DNA of 64,000 nt from Actinostola sp. cb2023 (GCA_033675265.1 JAUJYZ010000723.1:62001-126000), one strand, 5' to 3'; shown: positions 51,301 through 63,210, numbered from the stretch's first letter. Numbers and translations: made by a program. The notes: generated from the letters alone by a model not told the origin.

Positions 51301-54300
51301 CATTCATTTTGGTAAATAATTATATGGGTCAGTCAGTCAGTCAGTTAATCAGTCAGTCAGTGGATCAGTTGGTCAGTCAGTCAGTGGGTCAGTCCGTCAG
51401 TCAGTCAGTCAGTCAATGGATCAGTTGGTCAGTCAGTCAGTGGATCAGTTGGTCAGTCCGTCAGTCAGTCAGTCAGTCAATGGATCAGTTGGTCAGTCAG
51501 TCAGTCAGTGGATCAGTTGGTCAGTCAGTCAGTCAGTCAGTGGATCAGTAGGTCAGTCAGTTAATCGGTCAGTCAGTGGATCAGTTGGTCAGTCAATTAG
51601 TCAGTGGATCAGTTGGTCAGTCAGTCGGTCAGTCAGTCAATGGATCAGTTGGTCAGTCAGTCAGTGGATCAGTAGGTCAGTCAGTCAATCAGTCAGTCAG
51701 TGGATCAGTTGGTCAGTCAGTTAGTCAGTGGATCAGTCAGTCAGTCAGTCAGTCAGTCAGTCAATGGATCAGTTGGTCAGTCAGTTAGTGGATCAGTAGG
51801 TCAGTCAGTCAATCAGTCAGTCAGTGGATCAGTAGGTCAGTGGATCAGTTGGTCAGTCAGTTAATCAGTCAGTTAGTGAGTCAGTTAATCAGTCAGTCAG
51901 TGGATCAGTTGGTCAGTCAGTCAGTCAGTCAATGGATTAGTCAGTCAGTCAGTCAGTGGATCAGTTGGTCAGTCAGTCAATCAGTCAGTCAGTCAGTGGA
52001 TCAGTTGATCAGTCAATCAGTCAATCAGTCAATTAGTCAGTCAGTCAGTGGATCAGTTGGTCAGTCAGTCAGTCAATCAGTCAGTCAGTCAGTGGATCAG
52101 TTGGTCAGTCAGTCAGTCAGTCAGCAATAATATTAGAGACATATTTCTATGAACAGTCTTTATATGCGAGACTGTCTGTTAGCCTGTAATGTGCCTAAAT
52201 GACTTTGGCTATATTTTAAAAGTTACTTTTCAATCAATCATTATTTTTATAGTATGGATTAAGTCCTTCCAAGATTGGCCTGATGTTTCTACTTATGGGA
52301 GCAGTTTACGCCATATCAGCACCATTTGTAGGATGGATTGGAGATAAGACAGTATGTCATGTTCAAAAATGTATTGCTGTGTATCTGTCCTGGGGGGGGG
52401 GGGGGTCCTTGGGGGAGGGGGGTCCTTGGGGGAGGGGGTCCTTGGTGGAGGGTGGTCCTTGGGGATGGGGGTCCTTGGCGGAGGGGGTCCTTGGCGAAGG
52501 GTGGTCATTGGGGGAGGTTCCTTGTGGGTGGAGGGTCCTTGGGTGAATCTAAGACTTATTTAAGAAGTTATTGAGTGTTGACTATTAAATACGAATCAGA
52601 CTCTGAATGGTCGCTTATACAAGAGCGTAAAAACAAAGGAACCACGTAGTTGGTAATTACCAAAAGTGGTCGCGGTCGCTTACGAGAGCTTTTAATTACA
52701 GACTTTGAGTGACTATACAAACAGGGTTTCGTAAAGGTGGTCGTAACTAGAGCTGGTCGCTTACGAGAGTGGTCACAAGGAGAGCTTCGGCTGTAGTCTG
52801 TAATTTATTATCTGAAATGACATTATGTTCATTTTCTGTTTAGGGAAGAACACGTATTTTGATCATAATTGGAATACTATTTTCTGTTGTGGGATACATG
52901 ATCCTTGGACCTTCACCACTACTTCGATTTCTTCCTGAAAAGTAATATTTGCATATTTATATACATATACAAAATTAATCTATACTTCCATCTGGTCTTA
53001 GAATGACCATTCTCCTATCACCTTTCTATATACACTGTATATATTTGTCATATTGTGTGATATTGTCCTGTGTAGGCTGATATAACTACCTTTTCCTTTA
53101 AATAGAAATCTCTGGTTAGCTGGCATCTCATTAGCCATGATTGGGTTGGCAATCAGTTTTTACTTAGTCCCTGTCATGCCTGACATGATGATTACAGCTA
53201 AGTATGTTTTTGTTCTGAATTCAAAAATATATTTTGTGCTAACAGAGCCGTAGCCGCCAGTATGGTTGGTCCGGTTTCAACCGGACCACTTTTTGATTCA
53301 AACAGTTTCAATTTATTAACATTTTTAATTATTCGGATATTTTTTATGAAAAACAAAGTATGAAAACCGGACCACTCAAAAACTGACCGGACCACTCAAA
53401 AACTGGCGGCTACGGCCCTGGTTAATTTAGCTCGCTACACATGAGGGAACATAAAACAGGTAATAGTGTAGAATAGCATACCAAATCACTCACCGACAGT
53501 CGACCGACATTCCATCGGCAGTCCACCGACAGTCGACAAACAAACTCAGTTTAAAAAGTTCACAGTTCATAGACTGTTCAAAAATAAATGCTACATGGCC
53601 GACAGTCCACCAACAGTCTGCTGAAAGTCCACCAATAATGTTTGCCAAACAAACGCGGCAGACAGTTCAAAACTAAGCACGTCTAGAATTCCCAGGAATC
53701 ACGTTTGTTGCAAGCTATTTCTCTTTCTACATTCTCTCCGCCATGTTTGAATCTACGGCACGTGATATACTGAAAACATGTGACATTGTCAACAAGTGAT
53801 TTGGTATGCTATTGTACTGTCACTATTACCCATAATACATGTAGAGCATATTTCTTATGACGGCGATAAACTTATGGCATAGATGTCTGAATTGTATTTG
53901 AAATAATTAAAAATAATTATTATTTTTGATTATCTTTAGAAATCATGGTCTTCCTGATGACATAAGAACACATGGTATCCTCTCTGGAATATTTGGTGCT
54001 CTAATAAGTGTAGGGTAAGTCAAGCGATAGACCATTTTAATAGTTCTGGCCCCGGTTGCATGAAAGGTGAATAGCGCTATCCACCAGATAAGTCCTATCC
54101 AATGGATAAAATAGGCCTTTTGCAGTTTACAGTCATGTGCCAATATATCGCTTGAATAACGAATGAACTGAGCCGAAGATCCCATGGGAATGTTCAGCTC
54201 TGCTGACTGGCAAACAAATTTTGAGACGTTGATTCAGAAAGATCAATAATCAACTGGGGGTTGAAAAATAGCATTTCAAACAGATTTATTTACTGTCACT

Positions 54301-56702
54301 ACTGATATCATGTAAGATTCTTCAAATAAATAAAGTCAGATTTTTTTTTGCCAGTCAGTACAACCACGTGTTTTGTTGCAGTTGTAGTTATCTGCATCTA
54401 ATGTGTTTTGTGATTTATCTAGAGCATTTCTAGGGCCAACATTAGGAGGAACAATGAATCATTATCTTGGATTTGATTGGTCAGCTACAGTAAGTAAATA
54501 ACAGTACAATCATCGGCTATAAATGACTATTTCCCTGAAAAACGGGTCACGTTTCAATTGCCCTATACCACTATGACGTCACATCAAAACAATCTATTGT
54601 TTAAACGCTAAGGATCATGGTCGCTAGAGGGGAACAAAACAGCAACAACACAAAGGATTTCCCAAATAAATGTATTTTACAGACGATCTGAAAGCGATAA
54701 AAGTCACCAAACACAGTAAATATTGTGGGAAAAGTATCGATGAACATAATATCTGGAAACTAGCCAATTTGAAATCAAGCGAACCTCAGCAGAGCAGATT
54801 TAGTTCAAATTTCTATTGTTCTTCACAATTCTGTCCCCCTCATAAATAAGCCGTTACGTCATAATGGTATAGGGCAATTAGATTTGAAGTAGGCAGATGT
54901 TTCAACTGGAGAGAGCAGCCATGGCAAGGAATGGTCAATGCTCGGCATGCGTCCATCGAGTTATGGATGCACGCGGGAGGCTGCTAAGCATGAGAGAAGC
55001 GCCATAACTCGATGGACGCATAGCTGAAGTGTTGACCATTTCTTTTATAACATAGTTACTGTAAATTCAAATAAAACAATTTTATTTTCCAATTGATTTC
55101 AGAGTGCGCGCTATGCCGATGATGTGAGCATGCGTCCATTGAGAGCGCGCGTTATATAAATGCTATGTTATAAAGACATGTAACAATCGGCAGATGGTAC
55201 TGACAAGAGTAGGCACCACTGATTTTGCCTCTGTTCTCGGCTTCTAATGATATCTTATATCTTATACTAATGGTGGTTGTAGGGGTGAATTGGATAATGT
55301 TGATGATGAATGATAACTTTGTTAATATTGTCCACAAAACTTTACCTATGCCATATTAACCAATATTTTCCAATATTATATTTGTTAGGTGCTGTCAGGG
55401 ATATTAGCTGTACAGGTATTGTAATAATTAACTTAGATATATGCGAGTCATCTTATTCGCTTTATAATATATAACTAGTTTTAAACAGGCTTTCTGCTTT
55501 GTTTTTGCTGCTCTGTGCTTCTATAACATAATAATTCATGCTCAACAACCAATCAAATAGCGGGTTCTTGGGAGGTACACATAGTTTATGTTATATAGAA
55601 TGATACAGTAGACAGAACAATATAAGATTTGATGAGTTCACATTACATCAACTGAGTGTAGTTTCTCTCGAGCCTTCACAGGCATATTTTCAAACATTGG
55701 GATTCCTGTGTTAACTCTCCATTACCACAGGAATCCCACAATGAGAAACCTCAATAATTTGGTGTTTGTTTATTGGTCTTTCAGGGTGTAGTATTGATCA
55801 TTTTTACTTCATGTGAGACTGTTGTTGAAAGGTATATAATATACAGTGTATTTATTAATGGTTACTATTTTATTACATTTATTAATAATAATAATAATTT
55901 ATTCATTTATATTGCGCAAATATCAATCGTAAAAATTTTCAAATGCGCATTACAATGGTATGCAATAATAATATAAATAAATAATAATAATAATAATTAT
56001 TATTATATGATATATTTTAGTTAGTAGTGTAACATTTAGTATTAGTATATTGTTATTGTAATTAGTATGATATCTTGTAATGCGCGTGTGAGCATCTTCC
56101 TATGTAACACGCGCAATATAAATATTAAATTATTAAATTATTGTTAGCAAATTATTATTCCCCGAAGTGGAGGTGAGTAGTGGTGGATATTTACTGAGCC
56201 TTGAGTCTTTGAGCGGCGAGGTAAATATATGCCACACAAGTGAATAGCCAGCCAAACATAAAAAAATATTTTCAAGAAGAAAGAGACACATTCACAAAAT
56301 GCAAGGTGAATAGCCAAGGATATTCCGAGATTGAGTAGCCAATCAGAGTGTGTGAAAAGTACTATTCACTTGTGTGGTATATACTAAATATATTTATTTT
56401 AATGTTTATATTTCTTAAATTATCCAAATGTAAAGTGCACTGAGACAGTAGTATAGTGAACAATAATTATTATTCCCGAAGTGGAGGTGAGTAGTGGTGG
56501 ATATTTACCGAGCCGCGAGTCCTCGAGCGGCAAGGTAAATATTCACCACTACTCACCGACACTGAGGGGGATAATTGTTTTAGTATTTACCAAATCAGTT
56601 GGATAAAAAATATAGCTGTAGTAATTGTAGTTGTAGCTGCAGCGAAACTAGCCACAAAACGAGATGCCATTTTGAATCTCTTCCCAAAACAGTGAATAGT
56701 CG

Positions 56703-56736
<34 letters not shown>

Positions 56737-56740
56737 TGCC

Positions 56741-56774
<34 letters not shown>

Positions 56775-57767
56775 TATAGTTATTTTTATTTTTATTTTTA
56801 TTATATTATTATTATTCAATTTATCTAGACCAAGCACGCATGGTAAAACACAACTAGTTGTTAATGAGACGACATCGCTGTTAGGATCTCCTCAGGTAGT
56901 AAGTGTACTTCCTTGTTTTCTATCAATCGAGTCAGTAACCAGCTGCACTGTCAGCAAGCACTAGGATGGCTTAGTTGGTTAATCACAGGATTAACAGTAT
57001 GGTGATACTGATAAGATAGTACTAGTACTGAATAATAATTAACAATTATTGGAAGAGGTTGAGCAAAATATCGTGATTTGTTGGTGGCGAGCAGAATAAT
57101 TATTTGACGATGCCGAAGGCATCCTATTTTTGGTTTTAAGTTTAGTTTCTTATCACACAGATGTAAAGCTACTATGTAGATATACTGTGATTAAACCTTT
57201 ATTATTATTATTATTATTATTAATTATCTGCGAGACACTGACAAATCACGATATTTTGCGAAAACCGAATTCAATAATTGTTTTATCATCCACATTATTT
57301 TCTCTCACCTAAAGCTCTGGAAAAAAATTGAGCTGCCATTGTCGAGGAGAACGAAAACACTTATTCGTAGGTAGCAGTGACGTAGTCGTCTCTCGACCAA
57401 TGAAAATCACGGAGAAAATAATGTGAATGATATTATTGTTAAGCTTTTTTTTCCAAAATTTGTGTTGCCAAACTTGGGGTGCGGCTTATCTGCGAGTGCG
57501 GCTTATACGCCGGTGAATGGTAATTGTTTATATGCACAAATTGTAATTGTCTTATTAATATAATATTATAATTATTATTATTATTATTTTTTAAATTAAA
57601 AAAACAAAAACAAAAAAAAATTATTGAAAAAAAGTTCTCGTATGAAAAAAAGGAAAAAAAAGGATAGTGATACTTCATGTTTACAAACATTAACATTGTG
57701 AAATCCTTACTATCAATCATTGCAGACATTTGTACTAAAACTTTGTTTTTATATTTTTCAGGTCTAG
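45128..57767 (+). CDS. SLC18B1: SLC18B1-type vesicular amine/polyamine transporter (MFS)
   Basis: Human SLC18B1 is a proton-coupled vesicular polyamine transporter. Exons are 45128-45346, 47456-47551, 48112-48185, 48515-48662, 49219-49287, 49369-49456, 50290-50361, 50753-50823, 52253-52351, 52844-52941, 53106-53201, 53940-54014, 54423-54489, 55389-55415, 55785-55831, 56829-56895 and 57762-57767. All phases agree, giving 472 residues (human about 456). An acidic cytosolic N-tail precedes TM1 (VVCLAVVYFATCAAFSVLSP). Family marks are the motif A-like LPKVGSR loop after TM2, SAVGGAMSDVAIFAIVAGEF in TM4, the motif C-like GLGFMAGPPLGG in TM5, and a second motif A, GWIGDKTGRTR, after TM8. The tail carries ETTSLLGSPQ, a possible acidic dileucine sorting signal. 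The substrate is inferred from the family. Repeats fill introns 6 and 8. Confidence 0.94.
45454..45555. repeat. Foldback element
   Basis: GGTAATAGGACTGAGTGGAG and CGAAGTCCTGTTACC are imperfectly inverted around CGGTCTGTAATCATAC and its complement. It is in SLC18B1 intron 1. Confidence 0.78.
45854..46514. mobile_element. 660-bp TIR element (GGGRCCGTCGACATATTCAC)
   Basis: Termini of about 50 bp are inverted: GGGGCCGTCGACATATTCAC on the left and GTGAATATGTCGACGGTCCC on the right, each joined to CTTAACGTCCACTGGACGT. The interior has no recognisable frame. It lies in SLC18B1 intron 1. Confidence 0.83.
48304..48369. repeat. Short perfect hairpin
   Basis: AAAGGGTACGGATCAGAGGGA and TCCCTCCGATCCGTACCCTTT flank a GATCGGATCCGATC core. 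It is intronic, between SLC18B1 exons 3 and 4. Confidence 0.8.
49219..49287 (+). CDS. SLC18B1: SLC18B1 exon 5 (motif C)
   Basis: 23 codons, phase 0-0: GTMETFSGLGFMAGPPLGGV then LYT. The G-x-x-x-GPPLGG string is the TM5 motif C typical of drug:H+ and vesicular-amine antiporters. Confidence 0.95.
49505..49865. repeat. ATGATGATTGATGGC minisatellite
   Basis: Roughly 360 bp of GATTGATGGCATGATGAT units with GTGGTCATGATGATG variants, open in several frames. It begins about 50 bp after SLC18B1 exon 6. Confidence 0.93.
50134..50204. mobile_element. TAGCCTCC...GGAGGCTA element, 71 bp, exact 9-bp TSD
   Basis: TAGCCTCCTTTGCAGACGCT at the left and GGGGAAGGAGGCTA at the right are bracketed by GGTGTATGC at 50,125-50,133 and 50,205-50,213. 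It is a miniature member of the TAGCC...GGCTA group, 85 bp upstream of SLC18B1 exon 7. Confidence 0.9.
50372..50680. mobile_element. Foldback element related to 24,259-24,613
   Basis: It shares GGGTTTATCATGTAATTTCA, TAGCTGGAAAGAGCTTGTTG and AAGATCGCTTCACAAATTGC with the ODF2-intron copy. The right arm is more diverged and lacks the outer terminus. It lies between SLC18B1 exons 7 and 8. Confidence 0.82.
50943..51283. mobile_element. 337-bp TIR element (AATAGACCTTTTTACCGATA), copy 2
   Basis: It is highly similar to 18,897-19,233 over its whole length, with the same inverted ends, and differs by a few substitutions and a 4-bp indel. It lies in SLC18B1 intron 8, just before the CAGT array. Confidence 0.93.
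51328..52125. repeat. (CAGT)n-derived tandem repeat, about 800 bp
   Basis: GTCAGTCAGTCAGTGGATCA and GTTGGTCAGTCAGTCA phrases repeat, giving apparent Ser-Val-Ser-Gln frames that are not genes. It ends about 125 bp before SLC18B1 exon 9. Confidence 0.95.
52394..52550. repeat. G-rich repeat (CCTTGGGGGAGGGGGT)
   Basis: About ten 16-17-bp units with G runs of four or more on the plus strand, beginning 43 bp after the donor of SLC18B1 exon 9. Intramolecular G-quadruplexes are possible in DNA or pre-mRNA. Confidence 0.88.
53243..53420. mobile_element. TIR element (CAGAGCCGTAGCCGCCAGT)
   Basis: CAGAGCCGTAGCCGCCAGT and ACTGGCGGCTACGGCCCTG are inverted ends. GGACCACTCAAAAACTG occurs twice near the right end. 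It begins about 40 bp after SLC18B1 exon 11. Confidence 0.75.
53473..53813. mobile_element. TIR element (AATAGCATACCAAATCAC)
   Basis: The 18-bp inverted ends AATAGCATACCAAATCAC and GTGATTTGGTATGCTATT are exact. The interior repeats ACCGACAGTCGAC and TCCACCGACAGT phrases. It is intronic, between SLC18B1 exons 11 and 12. Confidence 0.82.
54048..54113. repeat. Half copy of the GGGCCCGGTTGCACG hairpin
   Basis: GGCCCCGGTTGCATGAAAGG then GAATAGCGCTATCCACC and GATAAGTCCTATCC match the left arm of 63,211-63,361. The right arm is absent. Confidence 0.8.
54557..54878. mobile_element. TIR element (ATTGCCCTATACCACTATGACGT)
   Basis: ATTGCCCTATACCACTATGA on the left and CATAATGGTATAGGGCAAT on the right are imperfect inverted ends with ACGTCA at the inner edge. 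It is non-coding, in SLC18B1 intron 13. Confidence 0.76.
55389..55415 (+). CDS. SLC18B1: SLC18B1 exon 14, 27-nt microexon
   Basis: TTTGTTAG|GTGCTGTCA...GTACAG|GTATTG gives VLSGILAVQ, phase 0-0. It extends the hydrophobic segment joining exon 13 (FDWSAT) to exon 15 (GVVLIIFTS). Skipping would keep the frame but shorten the last membrane helix. Confidence 0.75.
55860..56160. repeat. AAT-rich SINE-tail-like sequence
   Basis: (ATA)n and (AAT)n runs accompany TTTATATTGCGCAAATATC, ATGCGCATTACAATGG and GTAATGCGCG. They resemble the shared TATAGCGC...GCGCTTTACAA tails elsewhere. It lies in SLC18B1 intron 15. Confidence 0.5.
56150..56570. repeat. Two copies of a CCCGAAGTGGAGGTGAGTAG repeat
   Basis: TATTCCCCGAAGTGGAGGTG near 56,156 and TATTCCCGAAGTGGAGGTG near 56,470 are each followed by AGTAGTGGTGGATATTTAC. 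Palindromic GGTAAATAT phrases follow. It is intronic and non-coding. Confidence 0.7.
57762..57767 (+). CDS. SLC18B1: SLC18B1 terminal exon (one codon plus stop)
   Basis: After a strong acceptor (TTTTTATATTTTTCAG) the frame reads GTC TAG. If exon 16 is not spliced at CAG|GTAGTA, reading through gives 22 further residues and a stop near 56,963, so the extreme C-terminus is uncertain. Confidence 0.55.
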   Translation, partial: V

Positions 57768-57769
57768 TT

Positions 57770-58110
57770 TGATCTCATTATACAATGTGTCCTTGTACAG
57801 TGTTTGAAAGAAAGTTGTGAAATATGTTTCCTCTTCCCTCTCCCCGCCTCAAACTCGTCTCCATTCTCCGCGTGTTTGGGTATGCCGAAACTCGGCGCAA
57901 CTGATTCTGGAGGGAATAGGACGGACAGACTGTTCACAGTCTATGAAATACACTGTGTAGAAAATATAACCTGCACTGGAAACTTTGTTTAAAATTTGCT
58001 CGTGGCAGGTCTTTTAAAAATGAGTTTGCATTTCCAGATTAACAAATTATCTATTCTCAAAAAAATACAGAAAATATGTTCTCATTTATGTTTATAACTA
58101 TTGTACAGTT
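57770..58110. other. Probable SLC18B1 3' untranslated and flanking sequence
   Basis: The stretch after the proposed terminal exon has no repeat signature and no gene of its own. A possible poly(A) signal is AATAAA at 58,321. The extent of the UTR cannot be fixed from sequence. Confidence 0.4.
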
Positions 58111-58119
58111 CTCTGATAT

Positions 58120-58312
58120 TGCGCTACATGTCACAGAGTACATGTCATGCAGTGCATGTCACACAACACATGTCACCTGGTGCATGTGTAAGTAACATAT
58201 GTCACGCAACATGTCACGCAACACATGTCACCTGGTGCATGTGTAAGTAACATATGTCACGCAACACATGTCACACAACACATGTCACCTGGTGCATGTG
58301 TAAGTAACACAA
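58120..58312. repeat. Tandem repeat (GTCACCTGGTGCATGTGTAAG)
   Basis: Three copies contain ACATGTCACCTGGTGCATGT and GTAAGTAACATATGTCACGC, with a period of about 50-60 bp. Confidence 0.85.
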
Positions 58313-58409
58313 CTTGTGGAAATAAAATACAAAGTAGTTTCCAAACAAAGTAGTGAATTCAATCCAAATGACCATTTTAAAAGTGTTCATAACATGTAAA
58401 ACAACAGTG

Positions 58410-59130
58410 GGCGATCCCAATGTTTACAAGGATGTGCAAGGTGTACAAGGGCTGACAGGGTATACATTAATGTGCAGCAACAGTATACAAGGGTGTGCAT
58501 GGTATAAAAGGGTGTACAAAGGTGTTATACAAGGATGTGCAGGGTATACAATGGTGTGTAGGGTATATAAGGGTGCACATTGTATACAAGGGTGTGCAGA
58601 GTGTTAAAAGGTTTGCAAGGTATAAAAGAGTGTACAAGGGTGTGTATGGTATAAAAGGATGTACAAAGGTGTTATACAAGGATGTGCAGGGTATAAAATG
58701 GTGTGTAGGGTATCTAAGGGTGCACAGTATACAAGGGTGTGCAGAGTTAAAGGATTTGCAAGGTATAATTATAAAAGAGTGCATGGGATAAAAGGGTGTA
58801 CAAAGGTGTTATACAAGGATGTGGAGGGTATACAATGGTGTGCAGGGTATACAAGGGTGTGTAGGGTATACAAGGGTGTTTGGGATATACAAGGGTGTGC
58901 AGAGTGTTAAAGAATTTGCAAGGTATAAAAGAGTACAAGGGTGTGCATGGTATAAAAGGGTGTTCTAGAGTATGCAGAAAAAAGGTGTGCAGAGTATAGA
59001 AAGGTGTACAATGATGTGCAGGGTATATAAAGGTGCTTAGGGTATACACAGTGTTCTAGAGTATACAAGGCTGGTGTGTATGGTGTTCAAGGGTGTGCCG
59101 GGTAAACAAGGGTGTGTAGTGTATATGAAG
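58410..59130. repeat. GGTATAAAAGGGTGTACAAGG tandem repeats
   Basis: About 700 bp of 17-18-bp phrases (GGGTGTACAAAGGTG, GTGCAGGGTATACAA) form higher-order units of about 150 bp. They are open on both strands and not coding. Confidence 0.88.
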
Positions 59131-62100
59131 GCATATCTACTTGGGTGTACAGATATCAGGCAATCTGTGTAAACGTAACATGAATCAGTTATAACCGACA
59201 CATGCTGATAAATATTATTCAATTTTACAAAAACCTTCTAGCAGATTAGTTTTAACTGATATGAACTGTAAGCATTTCGTACTTTTCATCGTCCCTTGAG
59301 GGGTGGGGCGGAGATTTCTTTGGGATGAGATGCATAAAGTAAGTTTTTGCCGAGAGACGTCCCAAATTAACCTGTCCACATAACCATAGCAATAAGAATA
59401 CTTTCAGTTCAAAACCTACTGTTATATTGAACTAATTACACTGAACATTTACAAGAAGCTGGCATTGTTCTGGACTGACTTAAACCTCTTGTTCATGTAG
59501 AACACAAAAGCATTTTCACCTGTATGGGAGGCTAGTCATTCGGTCAAGTGTCATACGTACATATTTTTGATGTCTTACTTTACGGTTTTACGTTTAAGGT
59601 TCAGCGATCAAAAAACGCAAAAATAGCACAGTCTTTCTCAGATGAAAGTGAAACAAAACTTTAGCCATTATCTCATCACCTTACTATTATTAAAATAACC
59701 TATGTTCTTTAACTTGTTCTAATAAATAGTAATTCCAATGATTCGACGACTTTATTTCATTCACTTTGCAAGAGAAGCCTGAGTTTTCCCTCAATACGTC
59801 CTTCGTCCACCCCACAGCTTTTGGTGAGTTTTCCATGCACAGCTAAGCAAAATTTCCTCGAATTTGAATGGCTCTTTCATGTCGTCGATTTTCTTAACGC
59901 GTTTCTGATTGGCTGAAACCAAATTGCACGGGACTATGTGCACTCAAATGGCTTCCCTCTCCGCGCCTTTGGCCTTTTGTGTGCAAGACATCGAGCGGAC
60001 AGCATGTAGGTAAGAAGGCTCTCAAATTAACCAAACATTTGCACAAAATTAAACTTTTCTTCCTTAATTTCCCGTTTCAAGAAAGTTCGACAACCCTACT
60101 CACTAATGAATACTTCAAAGAGACATTTTCGGAGCGTAATTTTGTGAAAACTTTGTCGCAATTCAAGTCACACGGAGAGTTGCGAACACAGCTGGCAAAG
60201 TCCACTAAAACTTCACAAGAAGTGCGTTGAAGTCCGTGTTTATTCGTTTTCCTTCAAAATATACAATTCCTTATGAATGTAGGTAGTTCATGCGGTCCAA
60301 AAGCGTATTTTGTGCAATATTTTTGTGTCGAACTGCCGTAACTGTTGCCGCCAAATTCGCGAACTCGAAATCGTACTTCCGTAGCACGTACTTGGAACTT
60401 CCAGTTGAGGTTGATATTCATGGTCAGACGGTTCTGATAACGTCTTTGGTTTCTTCGTTATCGCAGAGGAAAGTCGGTCAAATGAAAGGACTTAAGAATT
60501 CTTCCCGAACTTCGTCACTGATCTTTTAAACATCCAGTTGATTCAGACTACGGTATGATGTGACAAAGCTCGACCAATCTGCTGTCTCTGCCTATACATT
60601 GAAAGATCTTGTTCGATTTATCTCGAAATCAGAAAGGAATTATCGATTAAAAATCAAAAGCTGCTTCTGTTAGATTTAAGATGTGACCTCAAGTGACCTC
60701 AAGTACGTTTTATCATGCAAACACTGTTTATTACCTCGGACACTTCCGGAGGAAGTCCGAGTTATAAAATGAATGAACTTTCTTGTTTGTTTTTTTAGTT
60801 TTGTTTGGTCGAAGAATGAAAAAAGAATGCGAAGAATGTGATCGTATCGGTCAGGAATGTCTGTAACTGGGGCGATGATATCCGAACACGTAATGAAGTA
60901 ATTCTATGCTCAAACGGGTCAAATAGTTCGCTCTTGGGTCATCGTTAAAAAACTCATCGTCCCACGACTACCGACTAGAGAAGAGAAGAGAGAGAAGCAG
61001 TTGAGATCTCGAGTGTTTTTGAAAGGGCCGGTCCACGAACTCATCAATCTTGAATATAATTACTCGGGCCCAGGCCGCAGGCCGCCCGAGTTAGAAAATG
61101 CGGATTTCGGTAGTAGTAGTAGTAGTAGTAGTTTTGTTCGGCTTCAAAATGACGAGTATGCGACGTATTTAATCGTATCCGGAGTTTCAAGATTACTCCG
61201 CAGATTTGAAAAGATAAAGGAGACACAGGACTCAAGTAGATTATGAATCTTAGTTTTGAAAGCAGCTGTAGATCTTCAAGCTATTAAAAGGTCAGGATTC
61301 TAGTTCATCGTTCAATGACTAGAAGTGGTAAAAGGACTAGAAGCTCGCTTATAAAATATATATTTTTTTAAACAAACGCGAGGCCGTTATCGGAACCATC
61401 TGACCTATGCAACCTCAAGACGTATCATGTTCGTACTCACCGGACTAATAGTCTCCCTCGTCACTCAACTGTCACTGATTGTCATGACGTCAGAGAAATT
61501 ATATTGTATTGAAGAAGATGTCCTTGTTTTATTCGACGTTCGAACCGTAACTCGAACCCGAACTCGATTCCAAACTCGACGTTTCGGGATCTGAAGCTAG
61601 AGAGGGGGCCTTTACACAAACTCATCAAAATCAAATCAATTGAACTCAAAGTCAAAAGGTAATCAAATGAACTCAAAGGCAAATCAAATGAACTCGACAC
61701 ATACATGTATATACATAGTCTCCCTCGTCACGCAACTGTCAGTCATTGTTAGGTCTCTCCTCGCGCAGCTGACATTGTCCTTGTTCTTCAACCAACTGGC
61801 ATTCATTTTCAAGTACTTCCTCGAACAACTGACATTTTCCTTTTCACAATGCCCGAGTGAACGCTCATTGAGCGTCTTGTATTAATATGTTATGCAAGTC
61901 ACGAGGACATTTTTAATTTATAGCGGCCATTGAACTGTCATGGACTCTTACTCCTGGCCAATATATTTGATATAACTAGAACAATAAATACTCTTCTATA
62001 TCATTCAAAACACTTTTAGAATATAGTTTTAAACTATGTAATTGATTTAGATATGCTTCCTGTATTTTACTGACTCTCGTGGTTCGTTTCAAAAACAACT

Positions 62101-62548
62101 TCTTTATACGTCCACAGTCGATGAATATAAACCATTATTAAATATGCAGGCCAAGACATGTATTTTCTTGGTCATTTTGGAATGACTTGACTGAGCCGAG
62201 AGGAGAGGATCAGGGAGGAGGGAGAAATGGCTAAAAATATAGAGGAAGGAGGGAGAAACAACTGGGGAAAAAAACAGAGAGGAGGGAGAAAAATGACCTA
62301 AAAATTAGAGAGGGTGGATATTTGTATGCCTGTTCCTCGCCGCTCTTGCCTGATGATGAATATATCAGTCATTAATTGTCATTTCTTTTTCAAGAACATG
62401 CTTCTCTGAAAGATACCGTGCAGCATAGCATATCCATGTAATGATTCGAATGAAGCATCGCGAATCAGCTGTTAGTACCTCCAGGGTGATTGAATGTTCA
62501 CTTTGTTATAATGTATGATCTCAGTTATGGAATTAATTCTATATGAAG
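59131..62548. other. No recognisable gene
   Basis: Several open frames of 60-90 codons occur, the largest at 59,979-60,230, 60,290-60,529 and 61,001-61,246, but none shows a known domain or consistent splice phase. Repeat-like words include CTCGGACACTTCCGGAGGAAGTCCGAG (60,738-60,764, a palindrome) and CTCGGGCCCAGGCCGCAGG near 61,065. A (TAG)n run lies at 61,111. An unidentified transposon remnant or non-coding transcript is possible. Confidence 0.4.
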
Positions 62549-62991
62549 AGGTCCCTTTTCGTCGTTCTATGTTCACTGAGTCTTTTACTAGACTTTTGCT
62601 GAACGGCTTTTTGTTTTGGCTTTTACCTTGCTGTTCTTGTAGTTCGAAAGAAACCTCTGCCCGGACTCGGCACTTTTCCGTTTGAGCATGCGTCGAGATA
62701 TCGTCATTAGGTACGTCACAAGTTGCCATAGTAACATCCAAATATGGCTGTGCACGCACACCGCAGGCTCATTTCTTGTCAGTAAAGTACTTCCATCTTT
62801 TATGCGTGCGCTTTATCGTCCCGGTTTGTGGACGACAACTCGACGCATGCTCAAACGGAAAAGTGCCGAGTTCGGGCAGAGGTTTCTTTCGAACTACAAG
62901 AACAGCAAGGAAAAGGCCAAAACAAAAAGCCGTTCAGCAAAAGTAAAAGATTCATGATCGATCAGTGAACATAGAAAGACGAAAAGGAACC
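62549..62991. mobile_element. Foldback element, about 140-bp arms
   Basis: Left arm parts GTCCCTTTTCGTCGTTCTATG and TGCCCGGACTCGGCACTTTT are complemented in reverse order on the right. Arms are about 90% alike, with a small deletion near 62,580. The loop is about 130 bp. A minus-strand frame across one arm is not a gene. Confidence 0.86.
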
Positions 62992-63210
62992 GCTGCTCGC
63001 AGGGTAATAAATCGCTGTTTTCGCTCTTAAGCTTTTCCTGGTGGTCAGAATCGACAAAGAGCGAACAGACCGAATTATGCCGGGAATCAGTCTAAGTAAT
63101 CGGACTCTATTGTTGTTGGGATAAATGGATGTGGGACGAGGCTTGTTTTCGTCTTGTCTCGACACGCACATCATGCTATATGGTTATTTGATTTAGATTT
63201 ATAATACACC

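Noticed and set aside
51285..52130. Ser-Val-Ser-Gln repeat frames resembling a structural or silk-like protein
   Set aside because: They translate a CAGT-derived tandem repeat inside SLC18B1 intron 8, with frequent frame changes.
59979..60529. Adjacent frames of 83 and 79 codons as a candidate two-exon gene
   Set aside because: The pieces show no domain, no matching splice phases and no clear promoter. The surrounding sequence has repeat-like palindromes.
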